Shown here in pieces: positions 33,848 through 47,342 of a stretch of DNA of 64,000 nt (positions within the stretch are counted from its first letter, which is position 1; each line of letters begins with the position of its first letter). Origin of the DNA: Petaurus breviceps papuanus (Eukaryota > Chordata > Mammalia > Diprotodontia > Petauridae); assembly GCA_028583685.1 (NCBI GenBank), contig JAMXIF010001178.1, positions 847,697-911,696 on the forward strand. Direction: 5' to 3'. Under the pieces are notes generated by a model, which was given only the letters and a program-made list of their open reading frames with translations, made no database searches and was not told the origin of the DNA. The position numbers and the translations under genes are program-made.

Positions 33848-34170
33848 AGAAGGAGCACGTAAGGCAGAGAGAGGTCAGAGTGAGAGAGGACTAAGAAAGA
33901 AAAAAAAGGAAGGACTAAATTCGAAGAGAGGAAGATCCTGGGAGACGGGATAGGGGCGGGGGGCAGGACTGAGTGAGAAAGGTCGGAGAGCATGAGAGGC
34001 TGAGCTTAGAGAGAGGACGACCAGAGTGGCAGAGTAGAAGAGATAGAATAAGGAGGCACAAGAGAAAGCAGTGGAGATGGAGGAAGAGGGAACAGAGAAA
34101 GAGGAAAGGAGGGAGGAGACGGGAAAACTGGGGGAAAAAAACTAACAAAGTAGCAAAGAGCTCCAGGCGC
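33400..34170 (+). other. strongly purine-rich stretch after the CpG island
   Basis: For more than 700 bp the plus strand is nearly all A and G, including a (GA)n run at 33811-33840 and G runs such as those at 33484-33500. If transcribed rightward, the G-rich non-template strand would favour R-loops or G-quadruplexes. Long minus-strand frames here are low-complexity Ser/Leu/Pro artefacts. Confidence 0.8.
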
Positions 34171-37100
34171 TGAATACGCTCTGGGCTGAGCAGAACTGGC
34201 AGACCTGGCTTTAGTCCTGAGCCTCCCTGACGCCACCCTTTCCCCCCTTCTCTGGATCTCCAGGCTCTATTGGCAGGCCAAGTGGAGGGGAGCCAGTTCA
34301 GAGGGGAAGGACTTGGGTTCTTCAGACAGACCTGGGCTGGTCTCTCACCTAACCAAAGGGGCACGGGGTGCCTGGGGTGGTTGGTTGGGCTCAAAGGTGT
34401 AAAAGGGTACCGAGGCTGTTTGAGGTTTTGAAAAATGCCCCACCTGGTGGTTAGGGGCCCAGGGAAGTAGAGGAGGGAAAGTGGAAGCAAAAGGGGATAC
34501 TGAGCAGATTGGTCTCCTGAATGGTCTCTCCCCCTAGGAAGATTTGGATTTCAGTGCAGGATTGCCCAAGGAATCCCTATAAGCTGTAGGTGTTTTAAGA
34601 GGTAACATTCACAGTTTGGAGGGGAGAAAGAAAGCCACATGGTACAAAGGGACAGACAGACCTTGGGACAGAATCACACGTCTGATTGAGCATGATTTAT
34701 CAGATGGTGACGTGGGAAGGTGGAAAGAGCACTGGCTCTAAGGTCAGAGGCTCTGGGTTCAAGTCTCTTGTCAGACATTATCCTTGTGATTTTGGACAAT
34801 TTACTTATTTCTCTGCACTTCTTTCTCCTCATCTGTAAAAGGAAGGGGTTGGACTAGCTGGTATCTGAGATACCTTCTAGCTCTAGATAAATAAGCTATG
34901 CCTCCACCTGCAAATAAAAGTTTCTACGGAAATCCCCCTACTGGTACTCCAGGGCCATTGATGAGAAGCTCCCCTAATCCTCTGAAACACTGGGAGATAC
35001 ATATCACACACACAACACCCTCCCCTCTTCCCCCCCCCCATGGCCAAAACCTGCAAGAGGGTGATTTTGTTTAAGAACAATCACCAGGTTTGTAGAGAGA
35101 GGTTACCTCCCCTCCCTTGAAGGATCTGGTCTGAAGAGATTGTGAAAGATTATGAAGAATTAGAGCTACTGAGATGGTTCCACTTCGCCCCTTTCTTTTT
35201 GTTTCTATGGGTGCACAGACTACCTCAGCAGCCACTGCATATGGGGGGAAGCAGGTAGTAAAGCTATTGATTTTGTATTTAAGGAAGTCGAAAAGTGATC
35301 CTACCTGACATTGTTCCTTGGGGCCCCAAATTGCTAACTGGACCACTAGATTTCAAGGATATTGCTGTTGAACATTTCCTCCCTCTTGGATTTTTTTTTT
35401 TCTGAGGGGTGAGGCATCTTTAGAAGTGGGAGAAAGATAGTGAGTTTTAAAAAGGACACTTATTGCCTGCTTTTCTATTGTAATAGCCTAACTTATCTCC
35501 TTTAGTCTCCTCTCTCCAATCCATTCAGCATAACACTGCAAATTAATCTTTCTAATGAACAACTCCAGTCAACTCACTTCCCTGTTCAGAAATCTTCTCT
35601 GGCTTCCTGTGCCTACACAAGGCCTGGATTCTTCATCCCAGCATTTGAGAGCCTCCTCAATTTGTCCCCATTGTCCCGCTCTAGATTTATTTCTCACTAC
35701 TCCCCATTAAGAACCTTACACTCCATCTGGGCCAGTCTCCCCACATTCCCAAGGTCTTTCCTGACTCGCTGCCTCGTTTTTAACTATTCTTCTTGCCTGA
35801 AATATATATCTCCATATCTCACCTTCAAAGTCCACCTCTTTTGGGAAACCTTTGTTGATATTCTCGCCAATACACAGCATGTGACTATGTTATTTTATAG
35901 TCTGTTATTTTGTACTGATCTGGTCTTTTCTCGATGTGCTCTCTCTGGTGTGCCCTTGGGGAAGAGGAGGTCAGGAACCAACCCTACTTCTTAGGGCAGG
36001 GCTACCAGTATATGCCTCAAAGAACAGGATTTATAAATCAACAATACAGAAAAATATGGACTAGAGAAGGAACCTCAGAGCACAGAACATTAATGCTAAG
36101 AGCGATGTAGAAATCATTCAGTCTTATTCCTTCATATTCCAGAAGAGGAACCTGAGTCCTAGAAAGAGGAAGTGACAAATGACTAGTTTAGGGACACACA
36201 TTGAATTCCAGGGCCCACCATGCTTTCTCCACATGTCTGATTGTGTGTTTAGTCTTATATTTAGGTGCTGTGGAAGAGGCAGGAGTTGTTTTGGGCCTTG
36301 CCCTTAAGAACTTCACAGTTTGGTTGTAGTGATGGAGTTGTTATAGGAAGAAGAGAAAGCAATTCTGTGTTGAACTATGTTCCCCTAACACTGAATACTC
36401 ACAGTAGTGGAGGTGTATTTAGAGAAGGAAGAGGTGACTATAGGCTGGAGGAGTTAGGAAGGTTTCATTTGTATTCAGTAGGTAGAAAGTAGGCAGTTAG
36501 GCCATTCCAGGTGTGGGGTGGAGGCTGAGCAAAGGGACAGAGGTGAGGGAGTATGATCTATGCTTGGTAACAAGGGAGAGAAAAGCTCCCTTGAAACAGA
36601 GTGGGTGTTGGAGAGTCACAGGAGATGAGAATGATGGGTGGATATAAGGAGGTCAATTCATGCAGAGCTTTGAAGATCAGAAGAGAAAATAGTCTAGTAA
36701 AGTCAGTGCTGAAGCAGGAAGAGATGGGATTTGGGGGTTTGGTATTGTGGGGCTTCTGGGTTGAAAATCCTCTTTGAATCAAATGGTAGAACTGGGACCT
36801 GCTGCCCAGGTTTCTCATTCTGCTGTTTCCTAGTGAGAAAGATTTGGGGATCTCGCCCATGACCAGCATATAAGGAATTTCTTTACTATCTAAATGTGAA
36901 GTCATCAGGAGATTCCTTTGTGGAATATATCCTGGCTTCCTCCTATGCATCTGGTGGGCTGCTTCTCTGAGCCAACCCTCTTTGGGAAACATTGTCCCTA
37001 GGGAAACATTGCTGGGGGGATGTTTAATCAACTGAGGCAAACAAAACTTGTTTCCAGCATTTTATAAGCATACACTGCCATAAAACTAGCATGCTTATTA

Positions 37101-38280
37101 GAATCCATCTCCTTGTCTTTATTTTTAAAAGTAGGTCCTTGAGTCAGCCTAGACGTAGGCAGCTGAGTTCGGGAAGGCCAGTCTGGATCCAGTTTTGTTT
37201 GAACTTTCTGGTTTCAACTTTCTGTGTCTCAGTGGATTCTCCTGTCTTTAGTCAGTGCTCTCTGAGCTAATCATTATTCTAAATGCTTCCAGACCTGACC
37301 AAGATGCTTTGTTCTTGATGCTAACTCTTCCCTGCCTTTTTAATTTAACATCTGGCTGACAAGAAGTCCCAGGGCACTTTAGATCCCAAAATGTGTTCAG
37401 TTTGACAGTGATGTGCCTCTTGGAGTAGCCCAAACATATATACCTGTGGTATTCTTTCCTCTAATTCATTCAGTTCATCAGAACATGTGTTGAAAGTAGA
37501 TCATATTATTTGCCTTTTAAAAAAAAAAGGAAGGATGAGCAAATGTTTGCCCATTTGAATGCATCATGGTGAATATACAGTGTCTTGTTGCTTGGGGAAG
37601 CTCATAGTGATGATTTGTACAGAAGGAGAAGAGAGATATCAGTTTCTGGGGACCTCTGGTTGGTGGTAAAGAATGGGATGGTACCACATTCACGATTGAG
37701 TGCCGCTTGTTTGTATGACCTTACATTGGCACTGTGGAGAGGGAACATGGTCCCTGGCCTTGGGGAGCTCCTTTTCTAGCTGGACAGACAATAACAATAA
37801 TGTTGACATACAGTTGTGTGAAGCTTTAAGGTTTACAGATTGTTTTATTTTATTTATACATTATCTCATCTGAACCCAGTGAGGTAGGCACTACTGCTAT
37901 TATGCTCTACTTTTGCAGCTGAGGAAACTGAACCTCAGAGAGGTTAAGTGACCTGCCCATGTCACACAGTCTAGTCACAAGTGGGATTTGAAGCCTTGTG
38001 GTCCTCTGATCCAGCACTGTATCCATCTAAGACATTTCCTCCTCACCAATCCCCGTCCTCCCACAACCCTAAGCCTGATACCAAGGAGTATGTCCCTTGA
38101 TAATAATATGGGGTGTTCCAAAAGTCTTAGTAAAGTTAAAAAGTCAAGAACACTTTTGTGACTGGTAATCTGGCAGGTAATTAGTGAGGAGGAGCTCTTA
38201 CTTCCTTACAGAGGAGCCAAATCCCAGTCAAGGGAGATCATCAGGGGACTTACTTTCTGGATCATGTTTTCTAGTTTCAG
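34171..38280. other. probable EGFL7 5' intron
   Basis: Noncoding. It holds a MIR at about 34700-34890, an L2 3' copy at about 35470-35960, an inverted MIR-like piece at 36090-36230, an ancient repeat at 36260-36720, an inverted MIR at 37800-38030 and a mariner-like scrap near 38108. The stretch 36750-37800 has no recognised repeat. Confidence 0.5.
35470..35960 (+). repeat. L2 LINE 3' copy
   Basis: CTTCCCTGTTCAGAAATC, AAGGCCTGGATTCTTCATCC, TTGTCCCCATTGTCCCGCTC, AAGAACCTTACACTCCATCTG and TCACCTTCAAAGTCCACCTC follow the L2 3' region over nearly 500 bp. Confidence 0.75.
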
Positions 38281-38350
38281 GCCATCCCAGTAACCATGCA
38301 AATGTGGTAGGAGCTGGAATAAGAACAGTATTATCTGGAGGATACAGGAA
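38281..38350 (+). other. EGFL7: EGFL7 5' UTR part of first coding exon
   Basis: A pyrimidine-rich acceptor ending TTTCTAGTTTCAG lies at 38268-38280, 70 bases before the start codon. An alternative acceptor CTTCCTTACAG ends at 38211. A short upstream frame, ATG CAA ATG TGG TAG (38296-38310), lies in this leader. Confidence 0.6.
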
Positions 38351-38430
38351 ATGTGGAGTCCTGGGGCCTTCTTTGTGACCTGGATTTTCATCTTGGGAGT
38401 GGGCAGCACAGAGCATTTCTACCAGCCAGG
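38351..38430 (+). CDS. EGFL7: EGFL7 coding exon 1: signal peptide
   Basis: Encodes [18 protein letters not shown] and then STEHFYQPG, the same 27-residue length as the human exon as I recall it. Donor GG|GTAAGT at 38430/38431, phase 2. Confidence 0.95.
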
Positions 38431-41400
38431 GTAAGTCATGGTCAAGGAGCAGGAGTGGGAAGAAGGAATGGGGACAGAACGTTTCAGATTTATTCTGATG
38501 GTCTGGATACTATTTTATAGTTTGAAATATCTACCCTGGCAGGGGTTCTTAATCTGGGATCCATGAACTTATCTGGAATCCATGAACTTGTTTTATTTAC
38601 TACTTTGATAACCAAAGTTTAATATTGTGGGTTTTCTTTGCAATCCTCTTTTATGCATTTAAACCCATCATTTTGAAAAGGGGTCCCTAGGCCTCACCAG
38701 ACTGCTGAAGGGGTCTAGGACAAGAACCTTTGGCCTACAGGGCTCTTGACTCAATTTGGGAGATCTGGGAGAAGGTTAAAAATCACATGAGAAGCTCAAC
38801 CCCTTTGGACACTATAAACATAGTGACGCAAAGTCCCATCATGGGAATTCAAATTCATTCCCTTCTGAGTCCTGATTTAGGTCACAACTTGAGAACCTCC
38901 TTTCCCAGCCCATTTCCTTTTTTTTCCCCCACTCAATCATATTTCCAACCCTCTAGGGCCAAGGGGAGCCTACAGTGATCCCATTTGTTGTTCCTAATTC
39001 ATCCTTAACTTTTTCTGCTCAGCCGTAGGATATGCTCCAAAGCAGCTATCAAGGAACCTGTCCCCATCACAGAGTCCTATATCCAGAGGGTCTACCAGCC
39101 CTACATCACCACCTGTGAAGACCATAGAGCTTGCAGCACTTATAGGTAAGTGGAATAGTCCCAGCAGAGCCAGCTAAGGGTGACATTTACGAGGACACCA
39201 GACAGGTACAGGTCTCCCAACCACCATGTATCCTCGGGCCCCTAATATCCATTCAGTCTAAAGTTGCCACATTGGGCACATCTATCAACCAACCAGTAAT
39301 AAATAATTGACTATAATCTTTTTGTGTGCCCAGCCTTGTGCCAGGCTATGCTGAAAGGAGAGCCAGAAGAAGACACTGTCCCTATCTTCAGGGAATTCAC
39401 ATTCTGAGTAGGGAGATGAGACTCAACACACAAAATAACTAGTGACCCAAGGGAAAGAAAGGCATGGTGGTATGGTAGAAAGAGATCTGAGTTCTAGTTT
39501 TGGCTTTGAGACCCTAAGCAAAGTGTTTTACTCCTTTTGGTCTTAGTTTACCTGTCTATAAAACTGGGGGACCAGACCAGATGGTCTTTAAGATTAGTTT
39601 GAGCCTTTGTTCTAATTATCGTGGCCACAGCTGCGGACTACTTCATGTAAGTGCAAAGACATGAATTGAGCCTTGAAGAATGGGTAGGAATTAGATAAGT
39701 GAGGGCCGCTATTCTGTTACCCTCGGGGGGATTCTAGTTCTGATCCAAACTCTTGATCTTTCCTGCCCAACTCAAGCCCAAGCTCTTTCTAGGGAGAGGT
39801 TGCTCATTTGGAGGAGTAACAGTAACAGTAACATCAACATCAACATCATCATCAACAACAACTATTAAACTCAACTAGCATTTCTATAGTACTTTAAGGA
39901 AGGTTTGAAAAATGCTGTGCATAGGTTATCTCCTTTGATCTTCACAACAAACCTGGAAGGTAGGCGCTCATTTTATAGATGAGGAAACTGAGATTGAGAA
40001 ATGTTCAGTGACTTGTCCACAGCTAGTAAGTTCGAGGGAAGTCTTGAATTCAGGTCTTTCTGACTTCATGTACAGTGTGTATTCAATGTAGTCATCTAGT
40101 CCAGAGAGACCCTAGAGAGATGAGTGGCCACCAGTACACCTTAGTAAGTTTAGCTTCCGTAGTGTAGACAGGACCCCAAAACAGAGAATTTTAGAGCTGA
40201 AAAGGACTTAAAACATAGATAATCTAATTCAGCCTATTTTAGAGATGGGGAAATTGAGTCTCAGAATGAGAGAAATGATTTGCCCAAGATCCCACAGCTG
40301 ATGAATAGAAGAGCCAAGAACAGAACCCAAGTCTCTTGACTCCATCTAGTAGACTTTCCACTACATGTGTTTGAAAATAAACTGGGCATCCTTTTACAAG
40401 AAGTTTTGTCCTCAGTCTTGGGGATTCTGTCCTCCAAATCCCATTTTCCACAGAAGAGCCACAATTTTGCTGGAATACAGAATCAAAGCTTGTCTAGCAC
40501 AGAGTGATAATTGAGACTGTTGTGTTGGGGGGCATTTGGAAGCTAGCAATCATCTGGGATTCCCTGGGCCACATTTGAACCCTCCTCTGATACCTCCCCA
40601 CAGGACCATCTATAAGACTGCTTACCGATACACTTCTCGAACTGTCTCCCCACCACAATATATTTGCTGCCCAGGCTGGAGAAGAAGTAATAGGCTCCCT
40701 GGTTGTGGCACAGGTAAGGCTTCTTAGAGGACTGAGCAAGCCATAAAAAAAAAAAGCAAGAGTCCTTGGGAATTATAGTAGAGGGGGCAGGAGAAGAACC
40801 TAGTTTCTGGAAGATAGGAAGATGTTAGTTGGAAGGTACTTTGAGATCATCTAGCCTAACCTCATTTTACAGATGGAGAAACTGAGACCCAGAGAGGCAG
40901 AAGGAACTTGAACAAGATCCTACAGGTAGTAAATAGTAGAACTAGGATTTAACCTGGGTTTCCTGACTACCAGTCTAAACCTTTTCTGTGCTATATAGTT
41001 GGGCCAAAGATAGGGAGTGTCTTATGCTGTGGTATTAGTAAATGATTAACACTTTTAGAGATGGTTCAGCTACTAATTACCTGTGTAACATCTCAATTCC
41101 CTTCACTCCTCTAGCCTTCAGTTTCCTCATTTGTAAAATGATACCTAGTATTTAGTGAAGCATTAAGTCCAATATCCTCTGAATAATTGTCGGTTATGGA
41201 ACACCATGATCTGGGATAAATTAAAATCACAAACAATAGAAAACCATCAGGCTAAAACCTATTACCCATGATGCTTTGCATCTAAGAAATGACATCATAG
41301 GGTATAAGACAGAAAAGGAGGTGGGCTGGCCATGTAGCAAGAATGAAGGATTGCAGAGGAGATGACCCCAGTGCTCAACTTGGTATTCATGTGAAAGTAA

Positions 41401-44400
41401 AAGAATCAGAAGGAGGCCTATAGCACATTGGGTGTAGTACCCATTGAGGAGTCACCAAAGAATGTGGACAAGAAATACAAGGGAAGAGAAGGCATCAAGG
41501 GGCTGCAATCTCCATTGATAGAGGGAAGTATATGATATTAGTAGCAATAATCACCCAGAACTGAGTAATTCAGTACATTCTTAGTGCCCGTTCTTCTTGT
41601 CTTTCCCATAACTTAATTGCCTCTGCCATCAGTGCCTTGCTTTCTCTCCTCATACAGCAATATGCCAGTCACCTTGTCAGAACGGAGGAAGCTGTGCTAG
41701 GCCTGGTCGATGCAGGTGCTCTGCAGGGTGGCAAGGAGACACTTGCCAAATTGGTAAGGATGTCCTTTCTAAGACGGGCCTGTGTCTGATTTCTACATTA
41801 GTGATCCCTTTATAGAAATCCAGCACTCTGATTTCCAATATACCTTTACTTTCTATATCTTTGCAATCTTGTGAAGCTTCGTTACCCCCATTTCTTAGAT
41901 GGGGAAACTGAAGTCCGTAAAAGTTAAATGTATTATCTCAGGGCACACAGTTACTTAATTGTAGAGTTGAGATTCCCAGGTCTCCTAATGACTAGACCCA
42001 GAACCTTTGTGCTAGATCCAAATTTCACAGAACAAATCCCCTTAATAGAAGTATTTGTTCTGTAAAACTTAGACTCAGTCAAAAGGCCACACCTGGGGAT
42101 CTAGAAGGCCACATGTGGCCTCAAAGCTGAAGGTTCCCCAGCCCTGTGCTATACCATACCATCTTCTGGACCCTGAGAACATAAATTTTTTGGCTACCTA
42201 TTCTTAGGAAAGTACCTATTGAAGAGATACCTTCTCCAGAACTAGCGGGGCTGGGGGCTAGGCCATGGATTAGAGGGTTAGGGGCCATGGATCAGAGGGT
42301 TAGGGGCTCAGGACATAAGTCTTGTGACCCCCCCCCCCAGTACAGGCAGTCCCCTCCCTACTCATGTCTTATGACCTGGAGAAGTCTCCTACAGCTCCAC
42401 CTCTTTATCCCCTCACTCAAGTGCCCACTGTTGCTTTAATATGGCAACTAAAGACCAGGTTATATGCAACCTTCTCGTGAGCCAGGGATATGGTGCCCAC
42501 AGCACTGGCAGTCCCTGTCCCCTCATTCCAGGGAATAATTCTCCCAGGTGGTCCCAGGGCTTCAGAAATCATCACTACTGAGGATAGGGTGGGCAGAACA
42601 GGGAAGGGGAGACTCAGAGCCCCATCCTGAACCTCTCTCTCCACCCTCTTCATCTGTTTCAGATGTGGATGAGTGTAGTCAACCTGGTCATGGCTGCCCC
42701 CAGAAATGCATCAACATTCCTGGGAGTTACCACTGCCAGTGCCAGGAGGGATATAAGCTATCTTCAGATGGGAAACTATGCCAGCCCCAGAGCAGTTTCC
42801 CAGGAGTGACCTCAACTCTTTGTTCCACTGGGCAGCCTCAGCCAGGTAACATGCTGCTTGCCTCATCAGATCCATGGAGACTTCAGTGGATCTGGAAAAA
42901 CTAAGTTCTTTTGGCAGTACCAAATAGGGAAGTCCCAGGTACTAGTTACTGTGGGGAGATCCAAAGGGTAGGAAATCTGGTCCCTGTACTTAGGAAAGTT
43001 CAAGAAATGGAACACAAGATTGGGTTACAACAGAACTTATGAAGAGATGAGGGAAATATTCAAATAAGGTTAAAGGGAGGAGGCAGGCCTTCCCCTGTCT
43101 TCTTTCCTCCTAGATATTTCTCTAGCCTTAAGGGATCCTATCCTAGATACCTGCTTCAACACACCTCCTCATCCCGGAGTCCTCCAACCCTGTTTTCCTG
43201 ATTCTCTCCATCATGGAAGGGAAGCCACATGAGCCGCTGATGATGGGTCATTATTACTTTTGGTACGCGCTGTGACACATCAAACTCGTACCGTGAGTAA
43301 TAATGCGCCATTGGCAGCCTGGGCAGCAAGAAAGACAACGTGGATCTCAGCAATGGATTGTACACTCCCTGTCTCCCAGGTTTGAGTAGAGACTAGGGTA
43401 GTGGCTGGGGGTATAGCTACGTGTATGAAACGCTAAGAACATTAGAGAACATAAACCATAGAACCTTAGAGCTAGAAGGGGCCTTAGAGACCATCAAGTC
43501 CAGCGTCTTCATTTTACAAATGGAAAAACTGAGACTCCAAGCAGCATAGGTCACCTACTGAGTCAGTGGCAGAAACAGAACTTTGTCTGAATCTCTCCTT
43601 TGCCTCTATCATATTCTACCTTGAATTATTATATTTCTTTGAGTTCTGCTCTCCCCAGTAGATTGTAAGCTTCTTGAAGGCAGGGACTGTGTCCTTTCAT
43701 TTTTGTACCTCTAGCACTCGACATATGACCTTGCAAATAGTAGGCACTTGATAAATATCAGTTTGTTGCTGTTGTGTTTGTCCTTTGTTTTGGAAGAGGA
43801 CCATGACGTCAGGGAAACGAATTGTTGAATAAGTCAACCAAGGCCTGACGCCAAATTCTGTGCTCTTTTCCCTGCCCCATAATAGCTAGCATCTCTGTAG
43901 AGCCTTAGAGTTTGCAAAGAGATTTCATCCATACTTGATCTCTGACCAGAGAGAAAGCACACAGAATAAGAGGGATGATTCTGAAATAGGGCAGATTTAG
44001 GATTGGCACAACAGACATTTTGGGGGTTCAGTGGGTTGGCAATCTGTGGAACTGTAGGAATCTAGAGTTCACTTTCTATGCCTAATTGGAAGTGGGGGTG
44101 GGGATGGGGAGGGGAACAATATTTGGAATGTTTTGAGTCTGTCTTTTTAACTTTCTGTGACTCAGTCTTCTTCCTGTTCTCTGCTAGAGGCTTCTGATGA
44201 AATGAAAGAAGAAATGCAAAAGCTAAGGAGTCGAGTGGATGTGTTGGAGGAGGTGAGCTTCTGGAAGCTTTCTCAGAACTGGTCTGAGATATAGGTAGAG
44301 ACATTAATAGAATTCCTCTGTCCAGACAAAAGCTACAGAGAATCCCCAGGATTCTGTGATCACTCTATTCCCCCAATCCCTCCCTTCCTAGATTCTCTCA

Positions 44401-47304
44401 CATGTATTTCACTTGAAAGTAACCCCAGTACCCTAAAGGCTACTCCACATGATGCTGCCCTGACTGGTGTGGTTTCCTCAAGTTCACTATTAGTTTATCA
44501 GCACCAAAGCCAACTATGACAGCTCTTAGTAGACCATCCAACCCACAAATCAGGTGGTCTAACTCCAGAACTTCCTGAGACTCAGGGAGTGAACTGATTG
44601 CCAAGGATCATGCAGCTTAGCTACAGTATCAAAAGCAAGATTGTGAACCCGGGACTTCCTGACTTTGGCTAGTATCCTATCCACAGTATTTGAAGTCATA
44701 ACCTGACAATAAACCACTTGGCAGAAGGCAAAAGCTACTTAATTTCTCCCCCACTCCTCCACTTCCACCACCTTCCAGATTCACTTGCTTGGGTAGAACA
44801 CTTTTTAAAAGTTGATCATGGCACAATATGTAAGTTACAGGGTTAATCTAGGCAAGTCAAATACTATCCATTTGGCAACTCTGCCAAGAACAAAGCATGG
44901 GATGCATGGATGGGGAGGGCCACTGAGAAGGGAAATCCAGGATAAATGTTAAGGTTGGATTCCACCGAGAGGGAAATGTCTCTGAACCTGGCAGAGTGTG
45001 GACTCTGGACCCTTTGATAATTGACAAAATTCTGGTCTTGTTACAGACTCAGTTCTCAGTTGGGCTTAATGAGCAGTGAAATAAGCCTCAGGAAATTTTT
45101 ATATGCTAATCACAGTGATCAGAAGGTGCAGGCTGGACTCGAGATGCTCAGTTCTAGAGTCTACAAGTATTCAAAGGCCCTTGATCTTCCAAGAACTATG
45201 GAGAAATCAAACTGCTGCCAGCCCAAAACCTCCCCGCAGTACACACTCGTTTCAGGTGACCTTGGAAGAACATTTTTTTCAAGTATTTCTTAACTCAGTG
45301 CACACTTTACCACTGAAAGGGGGAGGAGGGAAAACCCCAGTTGTATAAACATAGCCTCAATTTATTGACATACCCAAAGCAGCAATGGTCATTTAAAAAA
45401 ATACAATGCTGTGGATAAAAGAAACATATAAGCACCGACAGAATGTCATATGCATTATAAAGTAGCTTCTGCTCTTCAAATCCTACTCCAAGCTCTTAGA
45501 ACCCCCAAATTCCTGTATGATCAATTTCCTTGGAAAACAATCCAACTTCCTGAAGTGGTCTCCAGCTTTCTAGCCTAATTAAAAAGTCTCTCCTTGTTGC
45601 TTTCTTGTGGGCACTGAAGATTTTGCTGCTAAAAATAATTTTCTCCAAGTTGAGATTTTTGCAGCCCCAGACCTACATGATGGTGAACTCCCCCAGGGGG
45701 AATTTAGAACAGAATTCAGTTGATAATGTTTTTTCATTAAATGCAGCTCTACAGGAGTGTTCCTAATGTACAAATCAGGCCCCTGTATAGACTCTAATAA
45801 GGACTTGCTACACAAAGTCATCTCTTAGATGTACTCTCTTAGAGTTCACCAGTCCTAAAATCTCAGAGCTGAAAGCAGAAGGGAAAATCTAGAAACTATC
45901 TAGTCCAGGGATTCTTCTCTTTTGCATGTGTCCTGGCCCTCTTAGCAGTCTGGTGAAGCCTACTGACTCCTCAGAACAACGTTCTTAAATGAATAAAATA
46001 AAATCATAGGACTACACAGAAAATCAATTATATTAAAAGATTTATCAGAGTATATATGTATAAATATATTTTAAAAGTTCACAGACCCTTATCTCAAGAC
46101 CTGTTTTTGAGTTTCACCTACTCTTTCTCATATTATAAAGAAGGAAACTAGGGGCAGTTAGGTGGTGTAGTGGAGAGTGCCAGCCCCAGAGTCAGGAAGA
46201 TCTGAATTCAAATTTGACCTAAGACACTTACTAGCTATGTGACCCTGGACAAGTCACATTACCCTGTTTTCCTCCCTCCCCATGAATAAATAAGGAAACT
46301 GAGTAGGAGAGGTAGGATAAGAACCCAAATCCAGTGCTCTCGTCTCCCCATCCTCCCCCACCTATTTTCCACGGCTAATTAATGACACATGGATTACTGT
46401 AGTGACTGGAATTAATTACCGAATTTTTTCTTTGGAAAAAAGCTAACGGGTTCTCTGTCCACTCAAGCAAATCTTTGAGCCTGGATTCATTAACACTCTA
46501 AACAATGGGCAAGATTGCCTGCAATTCAAACACATTCAGTACTCAGCTGTGTCCCAATTACACTAAGCTTTGAGTAAATATTCAGGGTGGATGGGGGTTA
46601 AGGAGAATGATGGAGACACCATCTAGGCTGAGGACCGTAACACCTTCCCCTTTCCTGCCACTTACAGGGCCCTATGGGGCCTCCCTTCTCCCTTCCACCT
46701 ACAGGCACAGCTTATGAATGACTCTGAAACTAGATAATTAGTAGGTCCAAGATGTCAAGGAGGTGCCTGACTGATGGGAGAAGTATCTTTCCTTTCATTC
46801 TTCCTGTAAACTCCCCTACCTGACCACCCTTACGGGAGAGGTAATGAATGCCACCCACTCCCCTTACCTTCTGAGCAACCTGGTGTGCAGCCCGACCTGC
46901 AACAGGCACCAGCTTGCTACAAAGCTCATGCTAGCATTTGGATGAAGAAGGTATGGTGGCTTCTTCAAACTGTGAGTCAGTTTGGTCAGCCAAGCCCAAG
47001 GATTTGGAAACAGTAGGGCATGGTGGAAAGAACCATGGAATGGGAGGCAAGTTATCCAGTTATCAAAACTAGCAGGTTAGAATTGGAACTCAAAAGTTTT
47101 AAAAACGAATGTTAAAAATTGTTTTTACATGTAATTGAAGAAAAATAAAGTACTAAATACATTTTTTAAAAAGAATGAAAAAAAAAAGAGATCAGCAGGT
47201 TAGGAACCTGGCACAGAATACAAAAGCCTACAGCTAAATAAGAACCCTTAGCTCTCCCAAAGCAAGAGGAAAATCAAATTGCAATAAACCCAGAAGGTTC
47301 TACC

Positions 47305-47342
<38 letters not shown>

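Noticed and set aside
33625-34490. Long minus-strand open frames (122 and 191 residues)
   Set aside because: They are Ser/Leu/Pro-rich translations of the polypurine tract, with no domain and with codons set by base composition.
38108-38155. Mariner-like terminal repeat (GGGGTGTTCCAAAAGTCTTAG)
   Set aside because: Only about 25 bases fit a mariner end and no second end was found; too short to list as an element.
45021-45293. 90-residue frame in an EGFL7 intron
   Set aside because: The upstream TTGTTACAG could be an acceptor, but the peptide matches nothing I know and would break the EGFL7 coiled coil between exons 6 and 7.
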